A stretch of DNA of 64,000 nucleotides from Metabacillus lacus (lineage in GTDB: Bacteria > Bacillota > Bacilli > Bacillales > Bacillaceae). Where the stretch lies: assembly GCF_009674805.1 (NCBI RefSeq), contig NZ_WKKI01000004.1:62001-126000 (forward strand). The letters are read 5' to 3'. This document shows positions 37,288 to 46,239 of this stretch, piece after piece. Position 1 is the first letter of the stretch. Every line of letters begins with the position of its first letter. A program made the position numbers and the translations under genes. The notes under the pieces are model-generated. The model saw only the letters and a list, made by a program, of their open reading frames with translations, was not told where the DNA came from and did no database searches.

Positions 37288-38580
37288 TCAGTTTGTGCTG
37301 TTTGTTTTAAATTGTTCCAGCTTTTTATAAATAGCAGACAGTCTTTTTTCCTCCCCCGCTTCTATCGGGTGGTAATAGCGGGTCCCTTCGAGCTTGGACG
37401 GCAGGTATTCCTGATGAACCCAACCCCCGAACGTGCCAATGGGATAATCATGGGGATATAAGTACCCTGTGTGCCCAAGTGCTGCAGCACCGCTGTAATG
37501 GCCGTCACGTAGGTGCTTAGGTATTTCACCTGTTTTACCGCTTCTTATGTCGGATATGGCCTGATCAAGCGCCTTATATGCTGAATTTGATTTTGAAGAA
37601 AGACACAATTCCACCACTGCCGCTGCAAGCGGAATTCTGGCTTCAGGAAGACCGAGCCGTTCACTTGCTTCTACAGCCGACAGTACATGTGTACCTGCTG
37701 CCGGATTCGCAAGGCCGATATCTTCATAAGCAATGACAAGCAGCCTCCTGTTGACAGCAGTCAGATCTCCATTTTCAAGCAGATGTGCAAGATAATAAAG
37801 CGCAGCATCGACATCGCTTCCCCTGATGCTTTTTTGAAAGCTTGACAGCAGATTATAAAAATGAGATCCCTTTTTGTCTCCGTATACGCCCGCTTTGCCG
37901 ATCATATCTTCAATAACGGAGTCCTCTATGAAAAAGCTGCCTTCAGTTTTCGGGGAAGCATACACGATAGACTCCAGCATAGTCAGAGCCTTTCTGGCAT
38001 CTCCGTTAGATCCCCCGGCAATTTTCTGGATCTGGTTTTCAGTAATGGAAACAGAAGTTTTGCCAAGACCTTTTTTCTCGTCCTTTAAAGCTCTGTTCAG
38101 CAACTGGGCGATATCATCTTCCTCAAGCCTTGTCAGCTGCTTAATCTGCCCGCACCGGCTTCTGATTGCAGGATTCACATCATGAAACGGATTTTCAGTT
38201 GTCGCCCCAATCAGAATGATGGAGCCGCTCTCCACATGGGGAAGCAAATAATCCTGCTGAGCTTTATTAAAGCGGTGAATTTCATCTAGGAACAGCAGCA
38301 CCTTTCCGGTAAGGCGGGTTTCCTCGACAGCAGCCTCAACATCTTTTTTCCCAGAGGTAGTCGCATTCAGGCTGATAAAGGGCAGCTTGGTTGTTCCGGC
38401 TATCGCGTGTGCAAGGGAGGTCTTCCCTGTCCCGGGCTCTCCGTATAGAAGCATGGACGGAACAAAGCCGTTTTTTATCATCTTATATAAGCTTGTATGG
38501 CTTCCGATAATGTCCTTCTGCCCTGCAATTTCCTCTAATGTCTGCGGTCGCATCCGATATGCAAGCGGTTCGCCGTACAT
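37288..38580 (-). CDS. rarA: RarA/MgsA, replication-associated recombination AAA+ ATPase
   Basis: The 430-aa clamp-loader-like ATPase shows Walker A LYGEPGTGKTSLAHA, Walker B LLFLDEIHRFNKAQQ, sensor GATTENPFHDVNPA and the C-terminal tetramerisation region with RDGHYSGAAALGHTGYLYPHDYP. It acts at stalled forks. ATG 38580 (MYGEPLAYRMRPQ) follows GGGAGG by 7-9 nt. Confidence 0.94.
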   Translation of the reverse strand: MYGEPLAYRMRPQTLEEIAGQKDIIGSHTSLYKMIKNGFVPSMLLYGEPGTGKTSLAHAIAGTTKLPFISLNATTSGKKDVEAAVEETRLTGKVLLFLDEIHRFNKAQQDYLLPHVESGSIILIGATTENPFHDVNPAIRSRCGQIKQLTRLEEDDIAQLLNRALKDEKKGLGKTSVSITENQIQKIAGGSNGDARKALTMLESIVYASPKTEGSFFIEDSVIEDMIGKAGVYGDKKGSHFYNLLSSFQKSIRGSDVDAALYYLAHLLENGDLTAVNRRLLVIAYEDIGLANPAAGTHVLSAVEASERLGLPEARIPLAAAVVELCLSSKSNSAYKALDQAISDIRSGKTGEIPKHLRDGHYSGAAALGHTGYLYPHDYPIGTFGGWVHQEYLPSKLEGTRYYHPIEAGEEKRLSAIYKKLEQFKTNSTN

Positions 38581-38679
38581 AGTTACGCCTCCCTCGTCTC
38601 CTATACTGCTGAGCATTTTTTTTGCTGACACTTACCATCAGCCTCTACATAAAAAGGCAGCTCATCAGCCGCCCCTAGT

Positions 38680-39441
38680 TTAATCTGAAACTCTTGTCAG
38701 TTTAATATCTTTTAACAATTCCATAATAACATGTCCGCCCATAATCAGTCCTGCTACAGAGGGAACAAAAGCATTTGAAGAAGGAGGCATTTTGGCTTTG
38801 CGGATTTTTGCCGCATCGTTACCTACGGTTTTGCGCACATCCTCGCGAATGACAATAGGGCTCTCATCCGAGAAAATTACCTGAACGCCTTTGCGGATTC
38901 CCTCTTTTCTTAATCTGGTTCTTACAACCTTTGCAATTGGATCTGTATGGCTCTTTGAAATATCCGCAATCTGAAATCTGGTCGGATCTGTCTTATTGGC
39001 CGCACCCATGCTTGAAATGATGGGAATTTCCCTTTTTAAGCACTCTTTTATCAAGTGAATTTTATATGAAATCGTATCGGACGCATCAATCACGTAGTCA
39101 GGCTGATAGCTGAAAAACTCTTCGTACGTTTCTTCCGTATAAAACATTTTAAGCGAAATCACTTCGCAGTCAGCGTTAATATCTTTTACTCGGTCTCTCA
39201 TCAAATCAACTTTAGGCTGCCCCACTGTTGACAGCAGCGCATGTATTTGCCGGTTGACATTCGTTATGTCCACGTCGTCCTTATCAACCAAAATTAATCT
39301 TCCTACTCCGGAACGTGCAAGTGCCTCAACTGAGAAGGAGCCAACTCCTCCAATGCCGAGAACAGCGACTGTACTGTTTTTTAACGTTTCAATTCCTTCC
39401 TTGCCTATGGCAAGCTCATTGCGTGAAAACTGATGCAGCAA
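38680..39441 (-). CDS. tcdA: TcdA, tRNA threonylcarbamoyladenosine dehydratase
   Basis: The 253-aa E1-like enzyme converts t6A37 to cyclic t6A using ATP. It has the nucleotide-binding GIGGVGSFSVEALARSGVGR, the VDKDDVDITNVNRQ segment and a conserved DASDT. Translation is assigned to TTG 39441, 8 nt after GGAG, giving the family N-terminus LLHQFSRNELA; the GTG at 39450 directly abuts GGA and is unlikely. It corresponds to YrvM. Confidence 0.94.
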   Translation of the reverse strand: MLHQFSRNELAIGKEGIETLKNSTVAVLGIGGVGSFSVEALARSGVGRLILVDKDDVDITNVNRQIHALLSTVGQPKVDLMRDRVKDINADCEVISLKMFYTEETYEEFFSYQPDYVIDASDTISYKIHLIKECLKREIPIISSMGAANKTDPTRFQIADISKSHTDPIAKVVRTRLRKEGIRKGVQVIFSDESPIVIREDVRKTVGNDAAKIRKAKMPPSSNAFVPSVAGLIMGGHVIMELLKDIKLTRVSD

Positions 39442-39538
39442 ATAACTCACTCCAATTTCATGTTTCTATTGTTATAGTATTTCAACTTGTTTTTGTTTTT
39501 TTACCTGAAGACGACTATATCATAATTCATTGTAAAAG

Positions 39539-39737
39539 CAAGGAGGTTTTGAAAGCAACCTTGTATGAAGATGCTGGGAAAAATTAAGAGGAGGTGCAGC
39601 AAGGTTCTCATTGAGAACGTCGAAAGAGTGAGCTTTCCATCGTGCGTTGGAGAAATATTACGCAGGGTTTCCGGTTTCACTGGTAACAGTTGCCGGGTGC
39701 ACCATGGAACATACTGAGGACCTCTGTCAGGTAAATA
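39539..39737. ncRNA. Unassigned multi-hairpin element, candidate structured RNA
   Basis: No ORF covers this segment. A stem GGTGCA (39593-39598) with TGCACC (39698-39703) encloses four hairpins: GTTCTC/GAGAAC (39604-39618), GAAAG/CTTTC (39622-39637), TGCGT/ACGCA (39643-39664) and CCGG/CCGG with inner ACTG/CAGT (39671-39696). A further CAAGG/CCTTG stem lies at 39539-39563. This five-way junction layout is unlikely to be random. I do not recognise the family, and the strand is not decided by the sequence. Confidence 0.45.
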
Positions 39738-39919
39738 GGCGTAACATTTCCGCTTATTGCCTAAATTCTTTTAAAATAGCCTCTAATAGCCGGAGTGATT
39801 CCGTCTATGAACCTTAAACAGTACAAATAGAAGGTTTTTCATGAGCATAATCGGAATAGTTCCTCTTATTTTGCCTGAAAAAAGCTATTTTCTTCGTTTA
39901 AACGGAAAAGCTCCGTTTA
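39734..39919. repeat. Four degenerate palindromes about 55 bp apart
   Basis: Imperfect inverted repeats of the form AATAGgCGGAA-n-TTCCGCcTATT occur at 39734-39758, 39786-39808, 39847-39870 and 39899-39919. The last has perfect 8-bp arms, TAAACGGA and TCCGTTTA. Similar T-rich spacers lie between them. No coding frame is present. Confidence 0.5.
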
Positions 39920-40031
39920 TTAACTTTCGCGGGGCGCTGGTTTATTGAAGAATACTTTTAAGCACTGAAGAGCTTTACTCTATCCTCAGCCGTTAAAAGA
40001 AAAATCTTCCTTGATATAGTTAACAGACAAA

Positions 40032-40057
40032 CGGAGCTCCAATATTTTGGAACTCCG
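40032..40057 (-). terminator. Terminator of the aldo/keto reductase gene
   Basis: CGGAG-c-TCCAA and TTGGA-a-CTCCG form a stem with one mismatch. The minus strand continues TTTG, a short tail. Confidence 0.6.
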
Positions 40058-40071
40058 CAAACTAATTGTTT

Positions 40072-40905
40072 CTATATCCGATCAAATTCATCCGGATCGG
40101 CAAACATACGCTGATCCTGATTTAAGGCATTGATTGCGTTTCTGTCTTCTTGAGAAAGCTCAAAATCAAATACATCTGCATTTTCAGCAATCCGTTTTGG
40201 GTTTATTGACTTTGGAATTGTGACAACGCCATTTTGAATATCCCAGCGGATGATCACCTGTGCAGTGGATTTATTGTGTTTTTCTGCAATTTCCACCAAA
40301 ACCGGGTGCTGCAGAAGTCCTCCCTGCATCAATGGAGACCAGGCTTCAAGCTGGATATTGTGCTTTTTACAGAAATCATGCAATTTTCGCTGATTGAACT
40401 GCGGATGATATTCAACCTGATTGACCATCGGGGTAATTTCACCTTTTTCGATGACCTCTTCAAGATGATGCACTTTAAAATTACTAACCCCAATGGCACG
40501 AACCCTTCCATCCCTATAGAGCTTCTCAAGAGCTCTCCAGGTATCAACATATTTGCCCTCAGAAGGCAGCGGCCAGTGAATCAAATAGAGATCCAAATAG
40601 TCTAACCCAAGCTTCTGCAAGCTTTCATCAAAAGCAGCAAGCGTTTCTTCATAGCCATGATGTGAGTTCCAGACTTTTGTGGTGATAAACAATTCTTCTC
40701 TCGGAACATTGGATTCAGCAATTGCCTGTCCGACTCCAACTTCATTTCCATATATAGCTGCCGTATCAATGCTTCTGTAGCCGGTTTCCAAAGCGGCCTT
40801 GACGGAATTCACAACTTCCTCCCCGTCCTTCACCTTGAAAACACCAAAGCCCAGCCAAGGCATCTTTACGCCGTTATGCAGGGTAGTTGTCTCTTGTACG
40901 CTCAT
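40072..40905 (-). CDS. Aldo/keto reductase (YvgN-like)
   Basis: The 277-aa NADPH-dependent TIM-barrel reductase contains [14 protein letters not shown] (catalytic Asp and Tyr), [13 protein letters not shown] (Lys), LYLIHWPLP (His) and the coenzyme-binding [13 protein letters not shown]. Close B. subtilis relatives YvgN and YtbE reduce small aldehydes such as methylglyoxal; the substrate here is inferred. It is followed by a short-tailed hairpin and sits in a patch not shared with B. subtilis. Confidence 0.9.
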   Translation of the reverse strand: MSVQETTTLHNGVKMPWLGFGVFKVKDGEEVVNSVKAALETGYRSIDTAAIYGNEVGVGQAIAESNVPREELFITTKVWNSHHGYEETLAAFDESLQKLGLDYLDLYLIHWPLPSEGKYVDTWRALEKLYRDGRVRAIGVSNFKVHHLEEVIEKGEITPMVNQVEYHPQFNQRKLHDFCKKHNIQLEAWSPLMQGGLLQHPVLVEIAEKHNKSTAQVIIRWDIQNGVVTIPKSINPKRIAENADVFDFELSQEDRNAINALNQDQRMFADPDEFDRI

Positions 40906-40925
40906 CTATCATCTCTCCTTTTATC

Positions 40926-41792
40926 TCAATTGTGATCGGGTGATAATACATTTACATAATTTCGCCATTTATGAACAGGAGTCCAATCTAGGAGCTTTTT
41001 AGCCTTTTCATTATTTAAAAGAGGCTGAAAGCCGCTTAAATTTCTCCTAAAATCTTTTACATTTGGAAAGCATTCTTTCATAAGCTGTTCGCTTTCAATA
41101 TCCATACTTGTTTCATCCGCACCAATATTCAGCACAACGGAACCTAGTCCTTCCGCCTCAACAGCCAGCCGGTATGCTGATGCTGCATCCCGTGTATCAA
41201 TATAACTCCACAAAATAGGCTTTCTCTCATGGGGATGATGAATAAAATCTGGAAACTTACTGTACATTTCTGGTGAAATGACATTTCCCAAACGGAAAGA
41301 TACAACCTGCATGCCCGTTCTGCGGTGAATCATATCAGCGGTTTGCTCATTTACAATTTTCGACAAGCCATAGCTTTCTTCAGGTAACTGCGGATGATCC
41401 TCATCGATTGGCACATATTGAGGGTTCAAATTCTGCTTGGAAAAACAGATTCCATAGGAAGACTCACTAGAAGAGATAACCGCTTTTTTTATCCCTAAAG
41501 TTCCTGCAGCCTCTAAAACGTTATACGTAGACATGACGTTATTTTGAAAAGTTACTTCGTTTGGGTGTGAATAAGCTACTGGAATTGCAGCAAGATGAAC
41601 AACTGCATCGGCACCTGCCAAAACCCCATATACTTCTCCAAGGTTTGTTAAATCTGTAATGACTGTCCTGCAAAGCGCTTCCTTAGGATGTTTCACATCA
41701 GCATTCACTACCTCATAGCCATGCGCTAAAAATTCTTCTATTACAGCTGAACCAAGTAAGCCGCTTCCGCCTGTTATTACTGCCTTTTTCAT
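40926..41792 (-). CDS. NAD-dependent epimerase/dehydratase family protein
   Basis: The 288-aa extended SDR protein has the GGSGLLG nucleotide motif at residues 8-14, VVHLAAIP, a serine stretch SSSESSYG and the YGLSK catalytic pair. Such proteins act on nucleotide sugars or related substrates; no sugar pathway genes are adjacent, so the reaction is unknown. It starts 21 nt upstream of the aldo/keto reductase and is probably co-transcribed from the promoter at 41865-41894. Confidence 0.85.
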   Translation of the reverse strand: MKKAVITGGSGLLGSAVIEEFLAHGYEVVNADVKHPKEALCRTVITDLTNLGEVYGVLAGADAVVHLAAIPVAYSHPNEVTFQNNVMSTYNVLEAAGTLGIKKAVISSSESSYGICFSKQNLNPQYVPIDEDHPQLPEESYGLSKIVNEQTADMIHRRTGMQVVSFRLGNVISPEMYSKFPDFIHHPHERKPILWSYIDTRDAASAYRLAVEAEGLGSVVLNIGADETSMDIESEQLMKECFPNVKDFRRNLSGFQPLLNNEKAKKLLDWTPVHKWRNYVNVLSPDHN

Positions 41793-41864
41793 TTTCAGCC
41801 TCCATCATCAAACTGCTGTGAACAAGACTTTATCATTTACCCTCTTTGTTCATCTAATAAACTA

Positions 41865-41894
41865 AGTATAATAGTTGTCATCTCTTATTTTCAA
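41865..41894 (-). promoter_or_regulatory. Probable promoter of the epimerase gene
   Basis: Minus-strand TTGAAA (41889-41894), 18 nt, TATACT (41865-41870), about 70 nt upstream of the start codon. The remainder of 41793-42025 shows only a short unsupported 24-codon frame. Confidence 0.55.
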
Positions 41895-42025
41895 GATATT
41901 CATATGGGGGCTTTTTTGTATGTAGAGAAAAACCATGTTTTCTCTTCCTCCAATGCAGCAATATGAAAAGAGATCCTTTTAGCACTTTTCACAAAATAAG
42001 AGTTTCTGAGCGCAAGCATTGAATA

Positions 42026-42060
42026 TAAAAAACCTGCAATATAAACATTGCAGGTTTTAT
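42026..42060 (-). terminator. 6S-1 RNA terminator
   Basis: AAAACCTGCAAT and ATTGCAGGTTTT on the minus strand form a strong stem followed by a U-run, about 30 nt past the mature RNA end. Confidence 0.88.
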
Positions 42061-42084
42061 CAGTAGGTTAGCAGTTATAAATGG

Positions 42085-42279
42085 AAAAGAAGTCCCAATC
42101 GTGCCGTCGCCGTTTCCTTGTTTTGATCCCGCTCACCGCAGGTGGGTGCCCTGTTCCCGATACTCGTAAGTCCTTACAGAATAAGGCATGTACTCCACCG
42201 GAAAACTTGGGCTCCCGTATAAAAAATGTTAGGTCAAAACTAGGTGTACAACGAACACATCAGGACTTCCTTTCGTCTT
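42085..42279 (-). ncRNA. bsrA: 6S-1 RNA (bsrA)
   Basis: On the minus strand the RNA opens with GGAAGTCCTGATGTGTTCGT and closes with GATTGGGACTTC, so GAAGTCC and GGGACTTC form the terminal stem. The inner part has the long rod with interrupted stems (GGGAGCCCAAG, CTGCGGTGAGCGGGATC) typical of 6S RNA. Its position between aspS and the tcdA side matches bsrA in B. subtilis. 6S RNA mimics an open promoter and binds sigma A RNA polymerase. Ends are estimated: 5' from the promoter, 3' from the closing stem. Confidence 0.88.
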
Positions 42280-42285
42280 GAAAAA

Positions 42286-42314
42286 AGAATAACATACTGA
42301 ATTTTGTATTGCAA
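42286..42314 (-). promoter_or_regulatory. 6S-1 RNA promoter
   Basis: Minus-strand TTGCAA (42309-42314), 17 nt, TATTCT (42286-42291). This predicts a start near 42279, about 9 nt before the closing stem. Confidence 0.65.
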
Positions 42315-42372
42315 GAATTAACCCTTGCAGTTCCGTCGGCCTTTTTTACTGTTTATTAAGCGTTCTTTGAAC

Positions 42373-44139
42373 CTATTTTTTCAGACTTAAAGAAAGTTCG
42401 TCCAACTGAGATTCACTTACTTCTCCAGGCGCATTGGTTAATAGGCAGCTCGCGCTGGCCGTCTTTGGAAAGGCAATCGTATCGCGAAGATTTGTACGCC
42501 CTGCAAGGAGCATAACAAGCCTATCCAATCCAAGTGCAATTCCACCGTGAGGAGGAGTGCCGTATTCGAAAGCTTCCAGCAGGAATCCGAACTGTTCCTT
42601 TGCTTCCTCTTCTGAAAAGCCCAGCAGCTGGAACATTTTTTCCTGAATATCCTTCTCGTATATACGAATGGATCCTCCGCCAAGCTCGTAGCCGTTCAGC
42701 ACGAGATCATATGCTTGTGCTTTCATTTTTTGAGGTGCACTTTCAAAAAGATTCAGATCTTCTTTCGCCGGCATGGTGAAAGGATGGTGAGCTGCGTAAT
42801 ATCTGTTGTCTTTTTCGTCAAATTCCAAGAGCGGCCAGTCAATCACCCATAGGAAATTGTTTTTTGATTCATCTATCAGACCTAGCTCTCTTCCAAGCTT
42901 CAGACGCAGTGCACCAAGAGCATCAGCAACAACTGCAGGTTTATCAGCCACAAACAGAAGAAGATCTCCTGCTTCTGCACCAGCTGCAGAAATCAGCGCT
43001 TCCTGCTCCGCTCCAGCAAAGAACTTGGAAATAGGCCCTTTTAAGCCGTCTTCCTCTGCTTTCATCCAGGCCAGACCTTTTGCTCCGTATGCAGAAACAA
43101 ATTCTGTCAGTGCATCGATATCCTTTCTGGAATAAGAGGCGGCCCCTCCCTTTGCATTAATGAGTTTCACCTGGCCGCCGCCGGAGACAGTGCTTGAAAA
43201 CACCTTAAACCCGCTTTCGGCAACCATCTCTGACACATCGGTCAACAGCATATCAAACCTTGTATCAGGCTTGTCTGATCCGTATGAGCCCATTGCTTCG
43301 TCGTATGTCATCCTTGGAAGTGGAAGCTCTAGCTCTTCCCCTTTTGTTTCTTTCATCACAGCAGCCATCATTTCTTCTGTCAGGCTCATAATATCCTTTT
43401 GCTCCATGAATGACATTTCAATATCGATTTGAGTAAACTCAGGCTGTCTGTCCGCACGAAGATCTTCATCTCTGAAACATCTTGCAATTTGATAATAGCG
43501 GTCAAAGCCTGAGACCATCAAGAGCTGTTTAAAGATTTGCGGAGATTGAGGCAGCGCATAAAACTCGCCTTCATGCACCCGGCTCGGCACAAGATAATCA
43601 CGTGCACCTTCAGGCGTGCTTTTTGTCAGGATCGGCGTTTCTACATCAAGAAAGCCTTTATCGTCCAAAAAGGTACGAATGGATTTTGTGACATTATGCC
43701 TCATTTTGAATGTATCAAATAAAACCGGCCTTCTTAAATCCAGGTAGCGGTATTTCAGCCTGACATCTTCAGAAACACCTTCAGATTTATTATCTATCTG
43801 AAACGGAGGATTTTTAGCCGCATTCAGAATGGTGAGTTTTTCTGCGTGAACTTCCACCTTGCCTGTCGGCAAATTGGGGTTAATTGTTCCTTCCTCACGG
43901 GCGACAACTGTTCCCTCAACTTCGAGAACAAATTCGTTTCTGACTTTGTCGGCTGTATTCAGTGCTTCCTGTGAAACATCCGGATTGAAGACTACCTGTA
44001 TCAAGCCTGTTCTATCCCTGAGATCTGTAAAAATAAGGCCCCCCAGGTCTCTGCGTTTTTGAACCCAGCCTTTTAGTACAATCCTTTCGCCGATGGCGCT
44101 TTCTGTTACTTCTCCGCAGTAATTTGTTCTGTCAGCCAC
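42373..44139 (-). CDS. aspS: Aspartyl-tRNA synthetase, bacterial type
   Basis: The 588-aa class IIb enzyme has an N-terminal OB-fold anticodon domain ([20 protein letters not shown]), motif 2 [20 protein letters not shown], the bacterial GAD insertion (about residues 290-420) and motif 3 [16 protein letters not shown]. The start lies 13 nt downstream of hisS. No separate leader is present, so its regulation depends on the hisS T-box. Confidence 0.97.
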   Translation of the reverse strand: MADRTNYCGEVTESAIGERIVLKGWVQKRRDLGGLIFTDLRDRTGLIQVVFNPDVSQEALNTADKVRNEFVLEVEGTVVAREEGTINPNLPTGKVEVHAEKLTILNAAKNPPFQIDNKSEGVSEDVRLKYRYLDLRRPVLFDTFKMRHNVTKSIRTFLDDKGFLDVETPILTKSTPEGARDYLVPSRVHEGEFYALPQSPQIFKQLLMVSGFDRYYQIARCFRDEDLRADRQPEFTQIDIEMSFMEQKDIMSLTEEMMAAVMKETKGEELELPLPRMTYDEAMGSYGSDKPDTRFDMLLTDVSEMVAESGFKVFSSTVSGGGQVKLINAKGGAASYSRKDIDALTEFVSAYGAKGLAWMKAEEDGLKGPISKFFAGAEQEALISAAGAEAGDLLLFVADKPAVVADALGALRLKLGRELGLIDESKNNFLWVIDWPLLEFDEKDNRYYAAHHPFTMPAKEDLNLFESAPQKMKAQAYDLVLNGYELGGGSIRIYEKDIQEKMFQLLGFSEEEAKEQFGFLLEAFEYGTPPHGGIALGLDRLVMLLAGRTNLRDTIAFPKTASASCLLTNAPGEVSESQLDELSLSLKK

Positions 44140-44152
44140 TATGTTCTCCTCC

Positions 44153-45421
44153 TTAGCGTTTCTCCAGCATGTATGCTGATATAGAATCCAACCCTATCTC
44201 TTCCTGTTCACCTGTGTCCATATTTTTTACCATGATAGCGCCTTTTGCCAGTTCTTCTTCTCCGAGTATCCCGACAAACCTGGCACTCAGGCGGTCAGCC
44301 GCTTTCAGCTGGGCCTTCATTTTTTTATTTTCATAATCCTTTTCTGCTGAGATTCCGGCATTTCTAAGTTCAGCGACCAATGAAACTGAGCGGTCTTTTG
44401 CTTCTTCACCCAGCGCAGCTACATAAAAATCAATGCCTTCATCAATTGGCAGCTTTACACCTTCTGCATCCAGTGCTGACAGGAACCTTTCAATACTGAG
44501 AGCAAAACCGATTCCCGGGGTTTCAGGGCCGCCAATATCCTCTACCAGCCCGTTATAGCGGCCTCCCCCTGCAAGGGTTGTAATCGCTCCAAACCCGTCG
44601 GCATCACTCATAATTTCAAAAGCTGTATGATTGTAATAGTCTAGGCCCCTGACCAGATTCGGGTCAACGGTATAAGCAATACCGAGGGAGTCGAGATAGT
44701 ACAGGACTTTATCGAAATAAGCTCTGGAGTGCTCATTTAAGTAGTCTAAAATAGCCGGGGCATTTCCCATCAGCTCGTGATCACGATCCTTTTTGCAGTC
44801 AAGAATCCTGAGGGGATTTTGCTGAAGCCTGTTTTGGCAGTCTGAACAAAATTCTTCGATTCTTGGCTGAAAGTGGGAAACCAGCGCTTCTTTGTGCGAC
44901 TTTCTGCTCTCACTGTCTCCAAGGCTGTTAATGACAAGCTTCAGTTTTTTCAGCCCAGTCACTTTATACAGATTCATGGCAAGGGAAATAACTTCCGCAT
45001 CAATTGCAGGATCATTGCTTCCCAGTGCTTCTACACCAAACTGCACAAACTGCCTGAACCTGCCTGCCTGAGGACGTTCATAGCGGAACATCGGCCCGAT
45101 ATAATAGAGCTTAACGGGCTGCTGAGGAGCTGCGTACATTTTCTTTTCTACAAAAGAGCGAACAGTAGAAGCAGTTCCTTCTGGACGAAGAGTAATGCTT
45201 CTGCCTTTTCTATCTTCAAAGGTGTACATTTCTTTTTGGACAATGTCTGTTGTTTCTCCTACTCCTCTGAGAAAAAGTTCAGTGTGTTCAAAAACAGGAG
45301 TCCGAATCTCCTTATATTGAAAGCTTTTGCAAAGCTCTCTTGCTTTTTCCTCGATATACTGCCATCGTTCAACTTCGCCAGGCAGAATATCCTGTGTACC
45401 TCTTGGAATTTGAAATGCCAT
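44153..45421 (-). CDS. hisS: Histidyl-tRNA synthetase
   Basis: The 422-aa class II enzyme shows [12 protein letters not shown], motif 2 [20 protein letters not shown], the histidine motifs [15 protein letters not shown] and [14 protein letters not shown], and a C-terminal anticodon domain. ATG 45421 follows GGAGGAG. Upstream is a T-box leader with its own promoter, and aspS follows directly, as in B. subtilis. Confidence 0.97.
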   Translation of the reverse strand: MAFQIPRGTQDILPGEVERWQYIEEKARELCKSFQYKEIRTPVFEHTELFLRGVGETTDIVQKEMYTFEDRKGRSITLRPEGTASTVRSFVEKKMYAAPQQPVKLYYIGPMFRYERPQAGRFRQFVQFGVEALGSNDPAIDAEVISLAMNLYKVTGLKKLKLVINSLGDSESRKSHKEALVSHFQPRIEEFCSDCQNRLQQNPLRILDCKKDRDHELMGNAPAILDYLNEHSRAYFDKVLYYLDSLGIAYTVDPNLVRGLDYYNHTAFEIMSDADGFGAITTLAGGGRYNGLVEDIGGPETPGIGFALSIERFLSALDAEGVKLPIDEGIDFYVAALGEEAKDRSVSLVAELRNAGISAEKDYENKKMKAQLKAADRLSARFVGILGEEELAKGAIMVKNMDTGEQEEIGLDSISAYMLEKR

Positions 45422-45612
45422 TCTAAGTCTCCTCCATTTTTTCCTGTGTAATATAGGGCGTTTCCGCATATTTTGCTGCTTTATATGTAACGGGTTTGCT
45501 GAAAAGATAGGGCAGGATATTCACATACCATTCACCCGCTGCTTGCTATTGATTCCTGTCATTCACCTCTCTGCATCAAGCGAGGTGCTGGCTGATACAG
45601 GAATCAGCCAAA

Positions 45613-45892
45613 TAAAAAAACTCCCACCCCTACTAAAAAGTAGGGACGAGAGTTTATACCCGTGGTGCCACCCTAGTTGAAGCAGGCAGATACGCCGCTT
45701 CCACTCAAACAGTTAACGCCTGCAACGTCCTTTTCCTAATAGGCGCCTGCCTTTCAGAAAGAAACCTAAGGAGTGTTGTTTCACGATGTCATCATGCAGA
45801 AATGCTTTCAGCCCGGGCATTTCTTCTCTGATCATGTGTAATCACCATTACTCTTCTCCATCTTTGGTTCACTATTATGTATCATTAGAATT
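45613..45892 (-). promoter_or_regulatory. T-box riboswitch of hisS-aspS
   Basis: On the minus strand the T-box sequence AGGGTGGCACCACGGG lies at 45659-45674. It is followed by a terminator (CCCCTACT 45627-45634 with AGTAGGG 45639-45646, then seven U). Stem I has an AGTA motif, a GGCTG apical motif and a 3' specifier strand GAAACAACAC; CAC at 45773-45775 would be a histidine codon. The element should couple hisS-aspS transcription to tRNA charging. The gap 45422-45612 holds only the leader tail. Confidence 0.9.
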
Positions 45893-45898
45893 TCTCTT

Positions 45899-45927
45899 AT
45901 CATACGAAGACAGCAGGTTTATGTCAA
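45899..45927 (-). promoter_or_regulatory. hisS leader promoter
   Basis: Minus-strand TTGACA (45922-45927), 17 nt, TATGAT (45899-45904). The -35 box overlaps the TGA stop of yrzK. Confidence 0.85.
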
Positions 45928-46100
45928 GAGCGATTCATATGTTTTTTTAAATTCTTAACATCCCTGAGCGATAACCCAAACTCTGAAGCAAGCTCATAGG
46001 AGTCTGAGCGCTGTTCTTTCGCTATAAAGTCATGAAGATCCATTCCAAATACATCCATTGAGCTTGTCTGGGACTGCTCGCCTTTAGCACTGTATCTCAT
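45924..46100 (-). CDS. yrzK: YrzK-like small helix-turn-helix protein
   Basis: The 58-aa ORF reads MRYSAKGEQSQTSSMDVFGM at the start and contains SYELASEFGLSLRDVKNLKK, a helix-turn-helix-like segment. It occupies the position of B. subtilis yrzK between hisS and yrvJ. AAAGGAAG lies 9 nt upstream of the ATG. A DNA-binding role is suggested by the helix pattern but not established. Confidence 0.75.
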   Translation of the reverse strand: MRYSAKGEQSQTSSMDVFGMDLHDFIAKEQRSDSYELASEFGLSLRDVKNLKKHMNRS

Positions 46101-46239
46101 TTCATCGGACTTCCTTTCTCGTTCTTCTCATTCCTATCCTTCCCAGAACTTAAAAAAATATTTCATTTCAATCAAGGAAAGTTGCCACAATAAATAGAAT
46201 TGTTTTGATATAATACATCTTTGAAAAGGAGGGGAGATT

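Noticed and set aside
39539-39737. Lysine riboswitch or T-box, suggested by GGAGGTGC and multi-helix junction
   Set aside because: The conserved lysine-riboswitch internal motifs and the T-box GGTGG-ACCGCG sequence are both absent, and no lysine or synthetase gene follows on either strand.
41820-41912. 24-codon minus-strand ORF after GGAGG upstream of the epimerase
   Set aside because: It overlaps the probable promoter of the epimerase gene and has no recognisable product; chance occurrence is likely.
42438-43432. Overlapping ORFs within aspS
   Set aside because: The aspS frame carries all synthetase motifs; the others are antisense or shifted shadows.
44140-44152. Separate regulatory leader for aspS
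   Set aside because: The gap to hisS is only 12 nt, too short for any riboswitch or promoter.
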